From contig CACXMR010000003.1 in assembly GCA_902768825.1 (NCBI GenBank), positions 2,665 through 66,664 on the forward strand: a stretch of 64,000 bases of DNA, given 5' to 3'. Below are positions 41,411 through 49,052 of this stretch, in pieces (the first letter of the stretch is position 1; each line of letters starts with the position of its first letter). Both the position numbers and the translations under genes were made by a program. The DNA comes from an uncultured Ruminococcus sp. GTDB taxonomy: Bacteria > Bacillota > Clostridia > Oscillospirales > Acutalibacteraceae. The notes below the pieces were generated by a model. That model saw nothing but the letters and a program-made list of their open reading frames with translations. It had not been told where the DNA came from and searched no databases.

Positions 41411-43858
41411 GAACTTTCCCTCCGAGTAGTCGCAGGTCACAGTTTCTCCTGCCTTGACCGAGCCATCAAGTATCTTCTCAGAAATGGCATCCTCGATCCT
41501 TGACTGAATCGCACGTTTCAGGGGTCGTGCTCCATAAACCTCATCAAAGCCCTCATCCGCTACAGCCTTGACTGCGGCATCGGTGAATTCTGCCTTGATG
41601 CCGATATCTGCAAGCCTTGTGGAGAGAGAAGCAAGCAGGTTTTTGGCTATCTTGCATATATCCTCAGAGGTCAGCTTGTTAAATACGATAATGTCATCGA
41701 CACGGTTCAGGAATTCCGGCTTAAACACCTTTTTCAGTTCTGAGAGCACCGACTCCCGGATGGCTTCCTCGTCATGCACAGGGCTTTCTTCGCCGCCAAA
41801 GAACCCGAGACTTGTCTGCTTTTCGGTGATGAGCCTTGCGCCTACGTTTGAGGTCATGATTATCACCGTGTTTTTGAAGCTCACGTGCCTTCCCTTGGAA
41901 TCCGTCAGCCGTCCGTCATCCAAAATCTGGAGAAGCATATTGAACACATCCGGATGAGCCTTTTCTATCTCGTCAAAGAGCAGTACCGAATAGGGACGTC
42001 TCCTGACAGCCTCAGTGAGCTGACCGCCCTCGTCAAAGCCCACATATCCCGGAGGTGAACCTATGAGCTTTGAGACGGTGTGCTTTTCCATATATTCAGA
42101 CATATCAAAGCGGATCATGGCGTTTTCATCCCCGAACATTGCCTGGGCAAGGGCTTTGCAAAGCTCTGTTTTGCCCACACCGGTAGGTCCCAGGAATATG
42201 AAGGAGCCTACAGGTCTGTTGGGGTCTTTAAGTCCCACACGGCCCCTGCGGATTGCCCTTGACACGGCGCTGACAGCTTCGTTCTGACCGATGAGCCTCT
42301 GGTGAAGGATATCCTCAAGCTTCAGGAGCCTCTCGCTTTCCTCCTCCGTGAGCTGTACCACAGGCACGCCCGTCCAGCTGGAAACGATCTGAGCAATATC
42401 CTCTGCCGTTACCTCGCCGTTTTTATGCTCATTCTTTGCCTGCCATTCCTTTTTCCTGTTTTCAAGTTCTTCTCTGAGCTTGCGCTCTTCATCCCTGATC
42501 TTTGCGGCTCTCTCAAAATCCTGAGAATTGACCGCCTCGGCCTTTTCTTTTTCCAGAGTCTTGATCCGGTTTTCCGTCTCCTGGAGATCATCCGGAGCGG
42601 TATAGGCTCTGAGACGCACCCTTGAGGAAGCCTCGTCTATCAGGTCGATGGCCTTATCCGGCAGGAACCTGTCTGCGATATAGCGTGAAGAAAGCTTTAC
42701 CGCCGCATCGATAGCCTCATCGCTGATCTTGACCTTGTGATGGGCTTCATATCTGTCCCGCAGACCCTTGAGTATCTCAACAGCCTCATCCTCTGAGGGT
42801 TCGCCCACAGTGACCGGCTGGAAACGTCTTTCAAGAGCAGGGTCCTTTTCGATGTATTTTCTGTATTCGTTGATGGTGGTGGCTCCGATAACCTGAAAGT
42901 CACCCCTTGCAAGAGAGGGCTTGAGGATGTTTGCCGTGTCAGTCGAACCTTCTGCCGAACCTGCACCGATAATCGTGTGCAGCTCATCGATGAAGAGTAT
43001 CACGTTTCCGGCCTTTTTTACCTCGTCAATGGCATTGCTGATCCTGTCCTCAAAGTCGCCACGATATTTTGTTCCGGCGATCATGCTGGTCAGATCAAGA
43101 GCCACTATCCGCTTATCCTTGAGAGGCTCAGGCACTTCACCGCTGAAGATTTTGAGTGCAAGGCCCTCAGCCACGGCAGTTTTGCCCACGCCGGGTTCTC
43201 CGATGAGGCAGGGGTTGTTCTTTGTGCGTCTGGACAGGATCTGGATTACTCTTTCTATTTCCTCCTGTCTGCCGATCACAGGGTCGATTTCGCCCTTGGC
43301 TGCCGCAGCGGTCAGATCACGCCCGAATTTATCCAGCATCTTGGTGCTGCCGCCCTTTGCGTCAGCGGACTTCCTCAGACCGTCATTCTGGGGGTAATCG
43401 CCCTCATCGGCCTCCTCCTGCTGTCCCAGTATCTCATTCAGACCACGGACGATATCCTTGCCGGAAACATCCATCATCACAAGGAACCTGACCGCATAAT
43501 TCTGTTCATCAGAGATCAGCGCCATGAGAATGTGTTCGGTGCCCACATAGCTGTGACCCATTCTTGAAGCCTGCACTACCGCATTCTGAAGCACCTGCTT
43601 TGTCCTGGGAGTAAAATCCTGGGGTGTGAGCCTGGTTTTGTCCCCAACGCCTATGTTTTCGGAGATGAGCCTTACCAGATCCTTTTCATTGGCGCCGCTG
43701 TTATCCAGGACAGTAAATGCCGCTCCGTCGCCGCAGCGCAGGAGACCCAGCAGGATATGCTCGCTGCCTACATAAGTATGTCCCAGCTCCTGAGCTCCTT
43801 CTATTGCAAGATTGATGGCCTTGTTTGCCTTTTCTGTAAAACCGTTGAACTTATACAT
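41387..43858 (-). CDS. clpC: Clp protease ATP-binding subunit ClpC
   Basis: 823 residues. Two N-terminal Clp repeats (1-~145), first AAA module with Walker A GEPGVGKTAVAEG and LFIDELH, a UVR-type coiled middle (~415-460), and second AAA module with GPTGVGKTELCKAL and LLFDEIEKAHPDVFN. A C-terminal D2 small domain ends the chain. It unfolds proteins for ClpP, including those marked by McsB phospho-arginine. Last gene of the ctsR operon. The last residues (RGTIA) and the TAA stop lie within a dispersed repeat hairpin, which is unusual. Confidence 0.95.
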   Translation of the reverse strand: MYKFNGFTEKANKAINLAIEGAQELGHTYVGSEHILLGLLRCGDGAAFTVLDNSGANEKDLVRLISENIGVGDKTRLTPQDFTPRTKQVLQNAVVQASRMGHSYVGTEHILMALISDEQNYAVRFLVMMDVSGKDIVRGLNEILGQQEEADEGDYPQNDGLRKSADAKGGSTKMLDKFGRDLTAAAAKGEIDPVIGRQEEIERVIQILSRRTKNNPCLIGEPGVGKTAVAEGLALKIFSGEVPEPLKDKRIVALDLTSMIAGTKYRGDFEDRISNAIDEVKKAGNVILFIDELHTIIGAGSAEGSTDTANILKPSLARGDFQVIGATTINEYRKYIEKDPALERRFQPVTVGEPSEDEAVEILKGLRDRYEAHHKVKISDEAIDAAVKLSSRYIADRFLPDKAIDLIDEASSRVRLRAYTAPDDLQETENRIKTLEKEKAEAVNSQDFERAAKIRDEERKLREELENRKKEWQAKNEHKNGEVTAEDIAQIVSSWTGVPVVQLTEEESERLLKLEDILHQRLIGQNEAVSAVSRAIRRGRVGLKDPNRPVGSFIFLGPTGVGKTELCKALAQAMFGDENAMIRFDMSEYMEKHTVSKLIGSPPGYVGFDEGGQLTEAVRRRPYSVLLFDEIEKAHPDVFNMLLQILDDGRLTDSKGRHVSFKNTVIIMTSNVGARLITEKQTSLGFFGGEESPVHDEEAIRESVLSELKKVFKPEFLNRVDDIIVFNKLTSEDICKIAKNLLASLSTRLADIGIKAEFTDAAVKAVADEGFDEVYGARPLKRAIQSRIEDAISEKILDGSVKAGETVTCDYSEGKFVIRGTIA

Positions 43859-43914
43859 ATCCTTTCCTCCTATCCTTATCCATCACTTAAAAACGAATCC
43901 TTTTGTCAATAGTT

Positions 43915-44973
43915 TCAGTTTGTTTCAAGCCTTCTGCTTGCAGGGATTTTCTTCTGGCTGAGGGCTGTCTTGACCAACTCTGCTCTGATATGATCCCTCT
44001 CGGCAGGAGTTAGCTTTTTGCCGATGTTCTTCATCAGGGTGGCGGGCTGTATCTCAATAAAGAGTCGGTTTATCGTGTCAAAGTCTATCTCAAAATAGCC
44101 CATCTCCACGCCGAAACGCACATTTGAAAGCAGCTTCATACATTCGTTGTTGCTCACAAGCTTTGCATACATCAATATGCCATAGGACCTGTAGATGTCA
44201 TCCAGTACGTTTATGCTTTCGGACATGGCTTCCCTTGCGTTCCTCTCCTGCTGCACAAGCTGCATGGCGATATCGTTGAGGTTTTTGACCGCCTCCCGCT
44301 CGGTTATGCCAAGTGTGACCTGATTTGAGAGCTGATAGATCGCCCCGCTGGGCTCTGTGCCTTCGCCATAAAGACCTCTCAGCACGATCCCGAGCTTTGA
44401 CAGGCTGGCGGATATCTTGCCCATGGCTCCGCTCTCCTGAAGAGCCGGCAGGTGAAGCATCAGGGAAGCTCTCATTCCGGTGCCGATATTGGTGGGGCAT
44501 TGGGTCAGATAACCAAGCTTTTCATTAAACGCAAAGTTAAGGCTTTCATCCAGCAGGGTATCTATCTTGTCCGCAAGCTCATAAGCCTCGTTCAACTTCA
44601 TGCCCTGGTCGATCACCTGTATCCTTACATGATCCTCTTCGTTAATCATAATGCTGACCGATTCATCATCCAGCAGCAGCAGACCTCTGCCTTGCCTGTC
44701 AGAAATAAACTCAGGGCTTACAAGGTGCCTTTCCACAAGGGACACCGCTTCCTCCTGAGTGAGCTCCGACATCTGTATATAGCGGAAACGGTGGGATATG
44801 GCGGAGTGGCCGTCCAGCACTGCCTCTTTGACGATGGACGCTACCTTGCGTTTCTTCTCGTCGCTGAGTCTGCAGGGGAAGGGGTATTCCCTCAGGTTCC
44901 TTGCAAATCTTATCCTGGTGCTGATCACCACATCGCTTACATCTCTCAGATCGGTATATTTCTTTTCTGACAT
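43915..44973 (-). CDS. mcsB: Protein arginine kinase McsB
   Basis: 352 residues. Phosphagen-kinase catalytic fold: SDVVISTRIRFARNLREYPFPCRL, LLLDDESVSIMINEEDHVRIQVI, LTQCPTNIGTGMRASLMLHLPAL and RGLYGEGTEPSGAIYQLSNQ. McsB phosphorylates arginines on damaged proteins and on CtsR, sending them to ClpCP. ATG 44973 has AAAGGAG 8 nt upstream; a GTG at 44982 is less likely. It lies 5 bp after mcsA. Confidence 0.95.
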   Translation of the reverse strand: MSEKKYTDLRDVSDVVISTRIRFARNLREYPFPCRLSDEKKRKVASIVKEAVLDGHSAISHRFRYIQMSELTQEEAVSLVERHLVSPEFISDRQGRGLLLLDDESVSIMINEEDHVRIQVIDQGMKLNEAYELADKIDTLLDESLNFAFNEKLGYLTQCPTNIGTGMRASLMLHLPALQESGAMGKISASLSKLGIVLRGLYGEGTEPSGAIYQLSNQVTLGITEREAVKNLNDIAMQLVQQERNAREAMSESINVLDDIYRSYGILMYAKLVSNNECMKLLSNVRFGVEMGYFEIDFDTINRLFIEIQPATLMKNIGKKLTPAERDHIRAELVKTALSQKKIPASRRLETN

Positions 44974-44978
44974 ACAGA

Positions 44979-45485
44979 TCACTCCTTTCCTTCTGAGCTA
45001 AAGTTCTTTTCCAGCTCTCTGATACGGTCCCTCAGCTCGGCGGCCTTTTCAAACTCCTGGGACTTGATCGCCTGCTCAAGCTCTGATTTGCACTTGGCTA
45101 TCTCGTTTTTGATCTTGACGCCGGTGCCTGCCGAGTGAGCGAGCTTTCCTGTGTGGGACGTCCTGCCGTGTATCCTTCTTACAGAAGGGAGCAGCTCGTC
45201 ATAAAAGGTATCATAACACTCTGCACAGCCTACCTTGCCGCTTCTTGCGATATCCTCAAAGCTGCTGCCGCAGCACTGACAGCGCTTTTTTGTCTTGGTC
45301 GTGCCGATGCCGTCCATAAAGCTGCCGAAGAGCTTGTCAAGGTCAAACCCCACGTCACCGAGAAATGAACCATAACCATACTTCTTAGCGCAGTCGCTGC
45401 ACAGGCGATACTCCTTCAGCTCACCGTTCATAATTGTTTTGATGTGTGTCGTAGCTTGCTTTTTTTCACATGACTGACATAACAT
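44979..45485 (-). CDS. mcsA: McsB activator McsA (UVR motif protein)
   Basis: 168 residues. Zinc-finger type CxxC pairs (LCQSCEKK, LCSDCAKK, CQCCGSSF, GCAECYDTF) are followed by a UVR motif (EFEKAAELRDRIRELEKNF). McsA binds and activates McsB. Second gene of the ctsR operon. TGGAGGAGAT precedes the start. Confidence 0.94.
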   Translation of the reverse strand: MLCQSCEKKQATTHIKTIMNGELKEYRLCSDCAKKYGYGSFLGDVGFDLDKLFGSFMDGIGTTKTKKRCQCCGSSFEDIARSGKVGCAECYDTFYDELLPSVRRIHGRTSHTGKLAHSAGTGVKIKNEIAKCKSELEQAIKSQEFEKAAELRDRIRELEKNFSSEGKE

Positions 45486-45534
45486 AATATCTCCTCCATT
45501 CTTTTTATTGCGTTACTGATTGTCAAGGGATTCA

Positions 45535-45996
45535 TTAAGTCTGCAGCACCACTATGGTCACCAGCATATTTTTCATGATCGACGCCCTCAGCAGGTCCCT
45601 TGATTCCTGTGGGACGTTTTTATATGCCTTGTCGGACAGTGCGGACATTATCAGCATTTTTTCATAGGTATCAATGAGCTGCCTTCCCGCCATATTTTCA
45701 AGTATGGTCCCGGCCATCCCTTCGGATATCCTGTCTCCGATGGAATTGACCACGTGCATTATGGCTATTCTCCTGTCGGTGGTGATGCGTGTTATCCTGA
45801 TATAACCGCCGCCGCCACGTCTGCTCTCTACAATATACCCCTGTTCGGGCGTAAATCTTGACGATATTACGTAGTTGATCTGGCTTGGCACACATCCCAA
45901 CAGTCCGGCAAGCTCGTTTCTCTGGATCTCCGCATTGCCGTCCTTTTCATCCAGCATATCCATTATGTATCTGGCCACTATGTCGCTCATTTTCAT
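45535..45996 (-). CDS. ctsR: Class III heat-shock repressor CtsR
   Basis: 153 residues. Starts MKMSDIVARYIMDML; the winged helix includes RNELAGLLGCVPSQINYVISSRF and the wing ESRRGGGGYIRI, whose glycines sense heat in B. subtilis CtsR. ATG 45996 follows GGGAAG. CtsR blocks clp genes and is removed by McsB and ClpC. Three matches to its operator lie around the promoter of this operon, so autoregulation is expected. Confidence 0.95.
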   Translation of the reverse strand: MKMSDIVARYIMDMLDEKDGNAEIQRNELAGLLGCVPSQINYVISSRFTPEQGYIVESRRGGGGYIRITRITTDRRIAIMHVVNSIGDRISEGMAGTILENMAGRQLIDTYEKMLIMSALSDKAYKNVPQESRDLLRASIMKNMLVTIVVLQT

Positions 45997-46049
45997 GGTT
46001 ATCACTTCCCATTCTGCGAAAGTTCAGACAATCGGGTGTTTGATTTGTC

Positions 46050-46066
46050 TTTGACTTTCTTTGACC
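46050..46066 (-). promoter_or_regulatory. CtsR box 1
   Basis: On the minus strand GGTCAAAGAAAGTCAAA, a full match to the direct heptad repeat RGTCAAA-N3-RGTCAAA. It lies just after the expected start of transcription. Confidence 0.85.
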
Positions 46067-46076
46067 TTGTGCTTAT

Positions 46077-46105
46077 ATTATAACCTTATAGTCAGAAAAG
46101 GTCAA
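46077..46105 (-). promoter_or_regulatory. Promoter of the ctsR operon
   Basis: Minus strand TTGACC (46100-46105), 17-bp spacer, perfect TATAAT (46077-46082). The -35 box is part of a CtsR heptad. Confidence 0.8.
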
Positions 46106-46122
46106 AGTCAGAATAAGTCAAA
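46090..46122 (+). promoter_or_regulatory. CtsR boxes 2 and 3
   Basis: On the plus strand AGTCAGA-AAA-GGTCAAA (46090-46106) and AGTCAGA-ATA-AGTCAAA (46106-46122) are two end-to-end copies of the CtsR heptad pair, each with one mismatch. They cover the -35 region. Confidence 0.75.
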
Positions 46123-46261
46123 TATTGGTGCAATAGTCCTTTAAATGTCCTGTATTCTTTGTTTTTCTAATTATTTCTTTGATTTTCTAATATTTTCAAT
46201 CTTTGATCTATCGCGGATGCATGCAGGTGAGGTTTTTTATAAGCGCCGATAAAATAAAAAC

Positions 46262-46290
46262 TTGACAAATCTGCTGCTGTATTATATAAT
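46262..46290 (+). promoter_or_regulatory. Consensus promoter of tRNA-Leu
   Basis: Perfect TTGACA (46262-46267), 17-bp spacer, perfect TATAAT (46285-46290), 18 bp before the tRNA. Confidence 0.85.
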
Positions 46291-46308
46291 TAATTGTACG
46301 ATTTTAAT

Positions 46309-46391
46309 GCCGGTGTGTCGGAATGGCAGACGATGCAGACTCAAAATCTGTTGGTGGCAACACCGTGTGGGTTCGAGTCCCACTACCGGCA
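46309..46391 (+). tRNA. tRNA-Leu (anticodon CAA)
   Basis: An 83-nt class II cloverleaf with acceptor GCCGGTG/TACCGGC, anticodon loop CTCAAAA (anticodon CAA), a long variable arm (TGGTGGCAACACC) and discriminator A. CCA is not encoded. Single-gene transcript with its own promoter and terminator. Confidence 0.95.
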
Positions 46392-46417
46392 GAAGCGGCG
46401 AGCCGCCGCACCCGATT

Positions 46418-46453
46418 CGCGTTCGACTTTTGTCGGACGCGATATTTCTTTTT
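46418..46453 (+). terminator. Terminator of tRNA-Leu
   Basis: CGCGTTCGAC/GTCGGACGCG 10-bp stem (one wobble), TTTT loop, tail ATATTTCTTTTT. Confidence 0.85.
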
Positions 46454-46645
46454 CCGCGCCTGTGCAAATATCTTTTTTCTTTATTCTATAAAATAAAAAC
46501 TGGCGGTCAGAAAAACTGAAAACAGCAAAATTACTTTCCGTTTGCATTATTCTAAATATATCCGTGGTTAGGCTCCGGCAGGTGAATGTGGCGGGAGATG
46601 GTGTGCCCGTTTTGCGTCAGACCTTCGCTGAGGAAAATGTTTGTC
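46454..46645. other. Gene-free spacer
   Basis: Between the tRNA-Leu terminator and the next promoter. An open frame enters it from 46564 but has no ribosome site and precedes the promoter. I see no repeat or structured RNA here. Confidence 0.5.
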
Positions 46646-46674
46646 TTGCATATTATTTTATGAAATGCTATAAT
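46646..46674 (+). promoter_or_regulatory. Extended -10 promoter of the ATPase-CYTH operon
   Basis: TTGCAT (46646-46651), 17-bp spacer, TATAAT (46669-46674) preceded by TGC. Confidence 0.7.
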
Positions 46675-46716
46675 CAATATGTCCAATGGATACAAACAAC
46701 TGCTGCGGAGGCCAAT

Positions 46717-47823
46717 ATGGAAGGGAAAATCAAGAAGATAGTAATAACCGGCGGACCCTGCGGGGGAAAGTCTACGGCTATGAGCAGGATGCAGTCTTAT
46801 TTCACGGAGCTTGGTTATCGGGTGCTATTTGTATCCGAAACGGCTACGGAGCTTATCAAGGGCGGCGTCGCACCCTGGACCTGCGGGTCAAATAAGGCTT
46901 ATCAGACCTGTCAGATCAGGCTGCAGATGGAAAAGGAAAAGATCTTTGAGAATGCGGCCCTTTCTATGCCCGATGAAAAGATTCTGATAGTCTGCGACAG
47001 GGGAACCATTGACAACAAGGCATATATGGCTCCTGATGAGTTTGCTGAGGTTATGCGGGACATCGGGACCAACGAGGTAGAGCTGAGGGACACCTATGAC
47101 GGGGTGTTCCATCTGGTGACGGCGGCAAAGGGTGCGGCGGAGTTTTATACCACATCGAATAATTCTGCAAGGACCGAGACCCCGGAGCAGGCGGCTTTGA
47201 TCGACGACAAGATAATTTCCGCATGGACAGGACATCCTCATCTGAGAGTGATTGACAATTCTGAGGATTTTGACGGCAAGATGAAAAAACTGCTCCAGGA
47301 GATCACAGGATTTCTCGGAGAGCCTGAGCCCTACGAGACCGAGAGGAAGTTTCTGATAGAATATCCTGATATAGACCTGCTCCGTTCTCTTGATAACTGT
47401 CAGAGGGTGGAGATCATACAGACTTATCTTAACTCTCCCGACGGCGAAGAGGTGCGGGTGCGTCAGCGTGGAATAGAAGGCAGCTACATCTATTTCAAGA
47501 CCATCAAGCGCAGGATAAGCGGGATGAAATGCGTTGAGATAGAGGACAGGCTGTCAAAGGATGAATATCTTGCATTGCTGATGAATGCGGATACCTCAAA
47601 AAGACAGATCAGGAAGGACAGGTATTGTCTCACATACAAAAATCAGTATTTTGAGATAGACGTTTATCCCTTCTGGAAGGACAAGGCAATAGCCGAGATA
47701 GAGCTGAGCGGTGAGGATGACGATATAGTTTTCCCGGATTATATCAAGATCATCAAGGAGGTCACTGAGGATCTGTCCTATAAGAATTCATCCCTGGCAA
47801 AGCTTGTGAGCGACGGCGGATGA
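46717..47823 (+). CDS. P-loop ATPase fused to a CYTH domain
   Basis: 368 residues. The N-terminal domain (~5-190) has Walker A TGGPCGGKST (G12-S19) and ILIVCDRGTIDNKAY, as in the AAA_28/NadR-type kinase-like ATPases. The C-terminal domain (~205-366) is CYTH: YETERKFLIEYPD, then EVRVRQRG, YFKTIKRR, and repeated acidic strands (IEDRLSKDEY, AIAEIELSG) that bind triphosphates and metal. The same pairing is known in Drosophila Ttd14, and the substrate in bacteria is unknown. ATG 46717 (GGAGG 5 nt upstream) lies after the promoter. Two small unknown genes follow, probably in the same operon. Confidence 0.82.
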   Translation: MEGKIKKIVITGGPCGGKSTAMSRMQSYFTELGYRVLFVSETATELIKGGVAPWTCGSNKAYQTCQIRLQMEKEKIFENAALSMPDEKILIVCDRGTIDNKAYMAPDEFAEVMRDIGTNEVELRDTYDGVFHLVTAAKGAAEFYTTSNNSARTETPEQAALIDDKIISAWTGHPHLRVIDNSEDFDGKMKKLLQEITGFLGEPEPYETERKFLIEYPDIDLLRSLDNCQRVEIIQTYLNSPDGEEVRVRQRGIEGSYIYFKTIKRRISGMKCVEIEDRLSKDEYLALLMNADTSKRQIRKDRYCLTYKNQYFEIDVYPFWKDKAIAEIELSGEDDDIVFPDYIKIIKEVTEDLSYKNSSLAKLVSDGG

Positions 47824-47864
47824 CAGGCATAAATATAGCACTTGAATTAAAGGAGGCACTAATA

Positions 47865-48377
47865 ATGAGTGAAAAGAAGATCAGCGAAATACTTGACATT
47901 ATATCTGCCAAAAAGGAACGTGATGTAGCTGACGTCACGATTGAGCAGGGTGAGGACGGCCCTGTGCTGACCCTTGGCATGGCTTCGCCTTACGATGCAG
48001 AAAAGGCGGTGGGCTTTACCCTTTCCATAGAGGAATCCGAGGGAGTTTATCTTACGGATATCATGTATATCGCCTTTACTCAGGTAGAGCCGGAGCTGTT
48101 TGATCAGCTTAACCAGCTGATCTGCGATATCAACCTGGGTATGATAATCGGCAACTTTGTGCTTGTCAAGGACATGAACGCTGTTGTATTCAATCTTGGG
48201 TTTTATGCCCATGACAGGATGAGTGCTCATTCTATTGCAATGCAGGCGGTGCACAACATCGATCTGATCCAGAATCAGATATCCGGTGCGGAAATGTGGC
48301 TCTACAGATTCATCAAGGGCGAGTGTGACTTTGATGAGGTGCTGACTGCCGTAAATGATACAGGGGAGGGCGAATGA
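47865..48377 (+). CDS. Uncharacterised protein, possibly YbjN-like, first of a pair
   Basis: 170 residues, acidic, no signal peptide. Its alternation of strands and helices (GPVLTLGMASPY, LFDQLNQLICDINLGMIIGNFVLV, AVVFNLGFYAHD) recalls YbjN/secretion-chaperone-like folds, but no motif settles this. ATG 47865 follows AAAGGAGG; the longer frame from 47820 is unlikely. It sits 41 bp after the ATPase-CYTH gene and 1 bp before a second small protein of the same general build. Confidence 0.5.
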   Translation: MSEKKISEILDIISAKKERDVADVTIEQGEDGPVLTLGMASPYDAEKAVGFTLSIEESEGVYLTDIMYIAFTQVEPELFDQLNQLICDINLGMIIGNFVLVKDMNAVVFNLGFYAHDRMSAHSIAMQAVHNIDLIQNQISGAEMWLYRFIKGECDFDEVLTAVNDTGEGE

Positions 48378-48378
48378 T

Positions 48379-48831
48379 ATGAATGTTCAGAAGGATAAAG
48401 GCTTGCTTGAAGCTTTGTGCGGGTTTCTCAGGAAAAACGGCTGTGCCGGCGATGTGATCGACTGTGAGGGCGTCCCGGTCATGGTCATGGAATATGAGGA
48501 TAAGGAAAAGGATCTTGCGGAGTATTTCAACATTACCGTCGAGCATCTGACCGACGACACCGCTCAGATTTGCATTATGCACATTCTGTTCTCCGACATT
48601 ACCGATGAACAGGTCAGCAAGGTCACACAGCGCATTCCGGATATGAACCGCTATCTCAGCTTTGGTTCTTTTGGCATCGATCGGATAAACAGGAATGTAT
48701 TTTTCAGCAGTGCGCTGGATGTAACGCATTTAGGCGATTCACTTTCCGTTTGCTTTGCGGTGTCCTTCCATGAGTCACGGCTGAAGTCTACCGAGGGCGT
48801 AATGGAGCTCATGCCTCTGATAGCCGACTAA
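48379..48831 (+). CDS. Uncharacterised protein, possibly YbjN-like, second of a pair
   Basis: 150 residues. EGVPVMVMEYEDKEKDLAEYFNITVEHL, then RIPDMNRYLSFGSFGIDR and SVCFAVSFHESRL, give a layout like the preceding protein. ATG 48379 follows GGGGAGGG and is one base after the upstream stop, so the two are probably translated together and may form a complex. No function can be given. Confidence 0.5.
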   Translation: MNVQKDKGLLEALCGFLRKNGCAGDVIDCEGVPVMVMEYEDKEKDLAEYFNITVEHLTDDTAQICIMHILFSDITDEQVSKVTQRIPDMNRYLSFGSFGIDRINRNVFFSSALDVTHLGDSLSVCFAVSFHESRLKSTEGVMELMPLIAD

Positions 48832-48915
48832 AGAAACGTCCCACGGCTAAAGCCGAGGGGCTCAGGGAATAACGAATAGTGAATAGTGAATAATGCGCTT
48901 CGGTCTGCAGAAAAA

Positions 48916-48960
48916 CCCCGTATTCGATGAGAATACGGGGTTGAATTTTATTTTTCTTTT
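48916..48960. terminator. Bidirectional terminator between convergent genes
   Basis: Perfect 10-bp stem CCCCGTATTC/GAATACGGGG with 5-nt loop. T-rich tail on the plus strand (TTGAATTTTATTTTTC) and AAAAA before the stem, which gives TTTTT on the minus strand. It serves both the YbjN-like pair and the LCP gene. Confidence 0.85.
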
Positions 48961-48999
48961 TTTGCGATTATGCGGAACAAGCTTCCGTTTGCATCTGAC

Positions 49000-49052
49000 G
49001 TCGGTGCAGTGGCTTGCCGCCAGAACTTTTGATTTATCGTCTTTGGGAACAT
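49000..49052. repeat. Intergenic repeat fragment, locus 8
   Basis: GTGGCTTGCCGCCAGAACTTTTGATTT and CGTCTTTGGGAACATCTACGAG. Degenerate copy of the GGGAGC box and the AACTTTTGTGTTGTCGTC module; it reaches the stop codon of the LCP gene. Confidence 0.5.
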
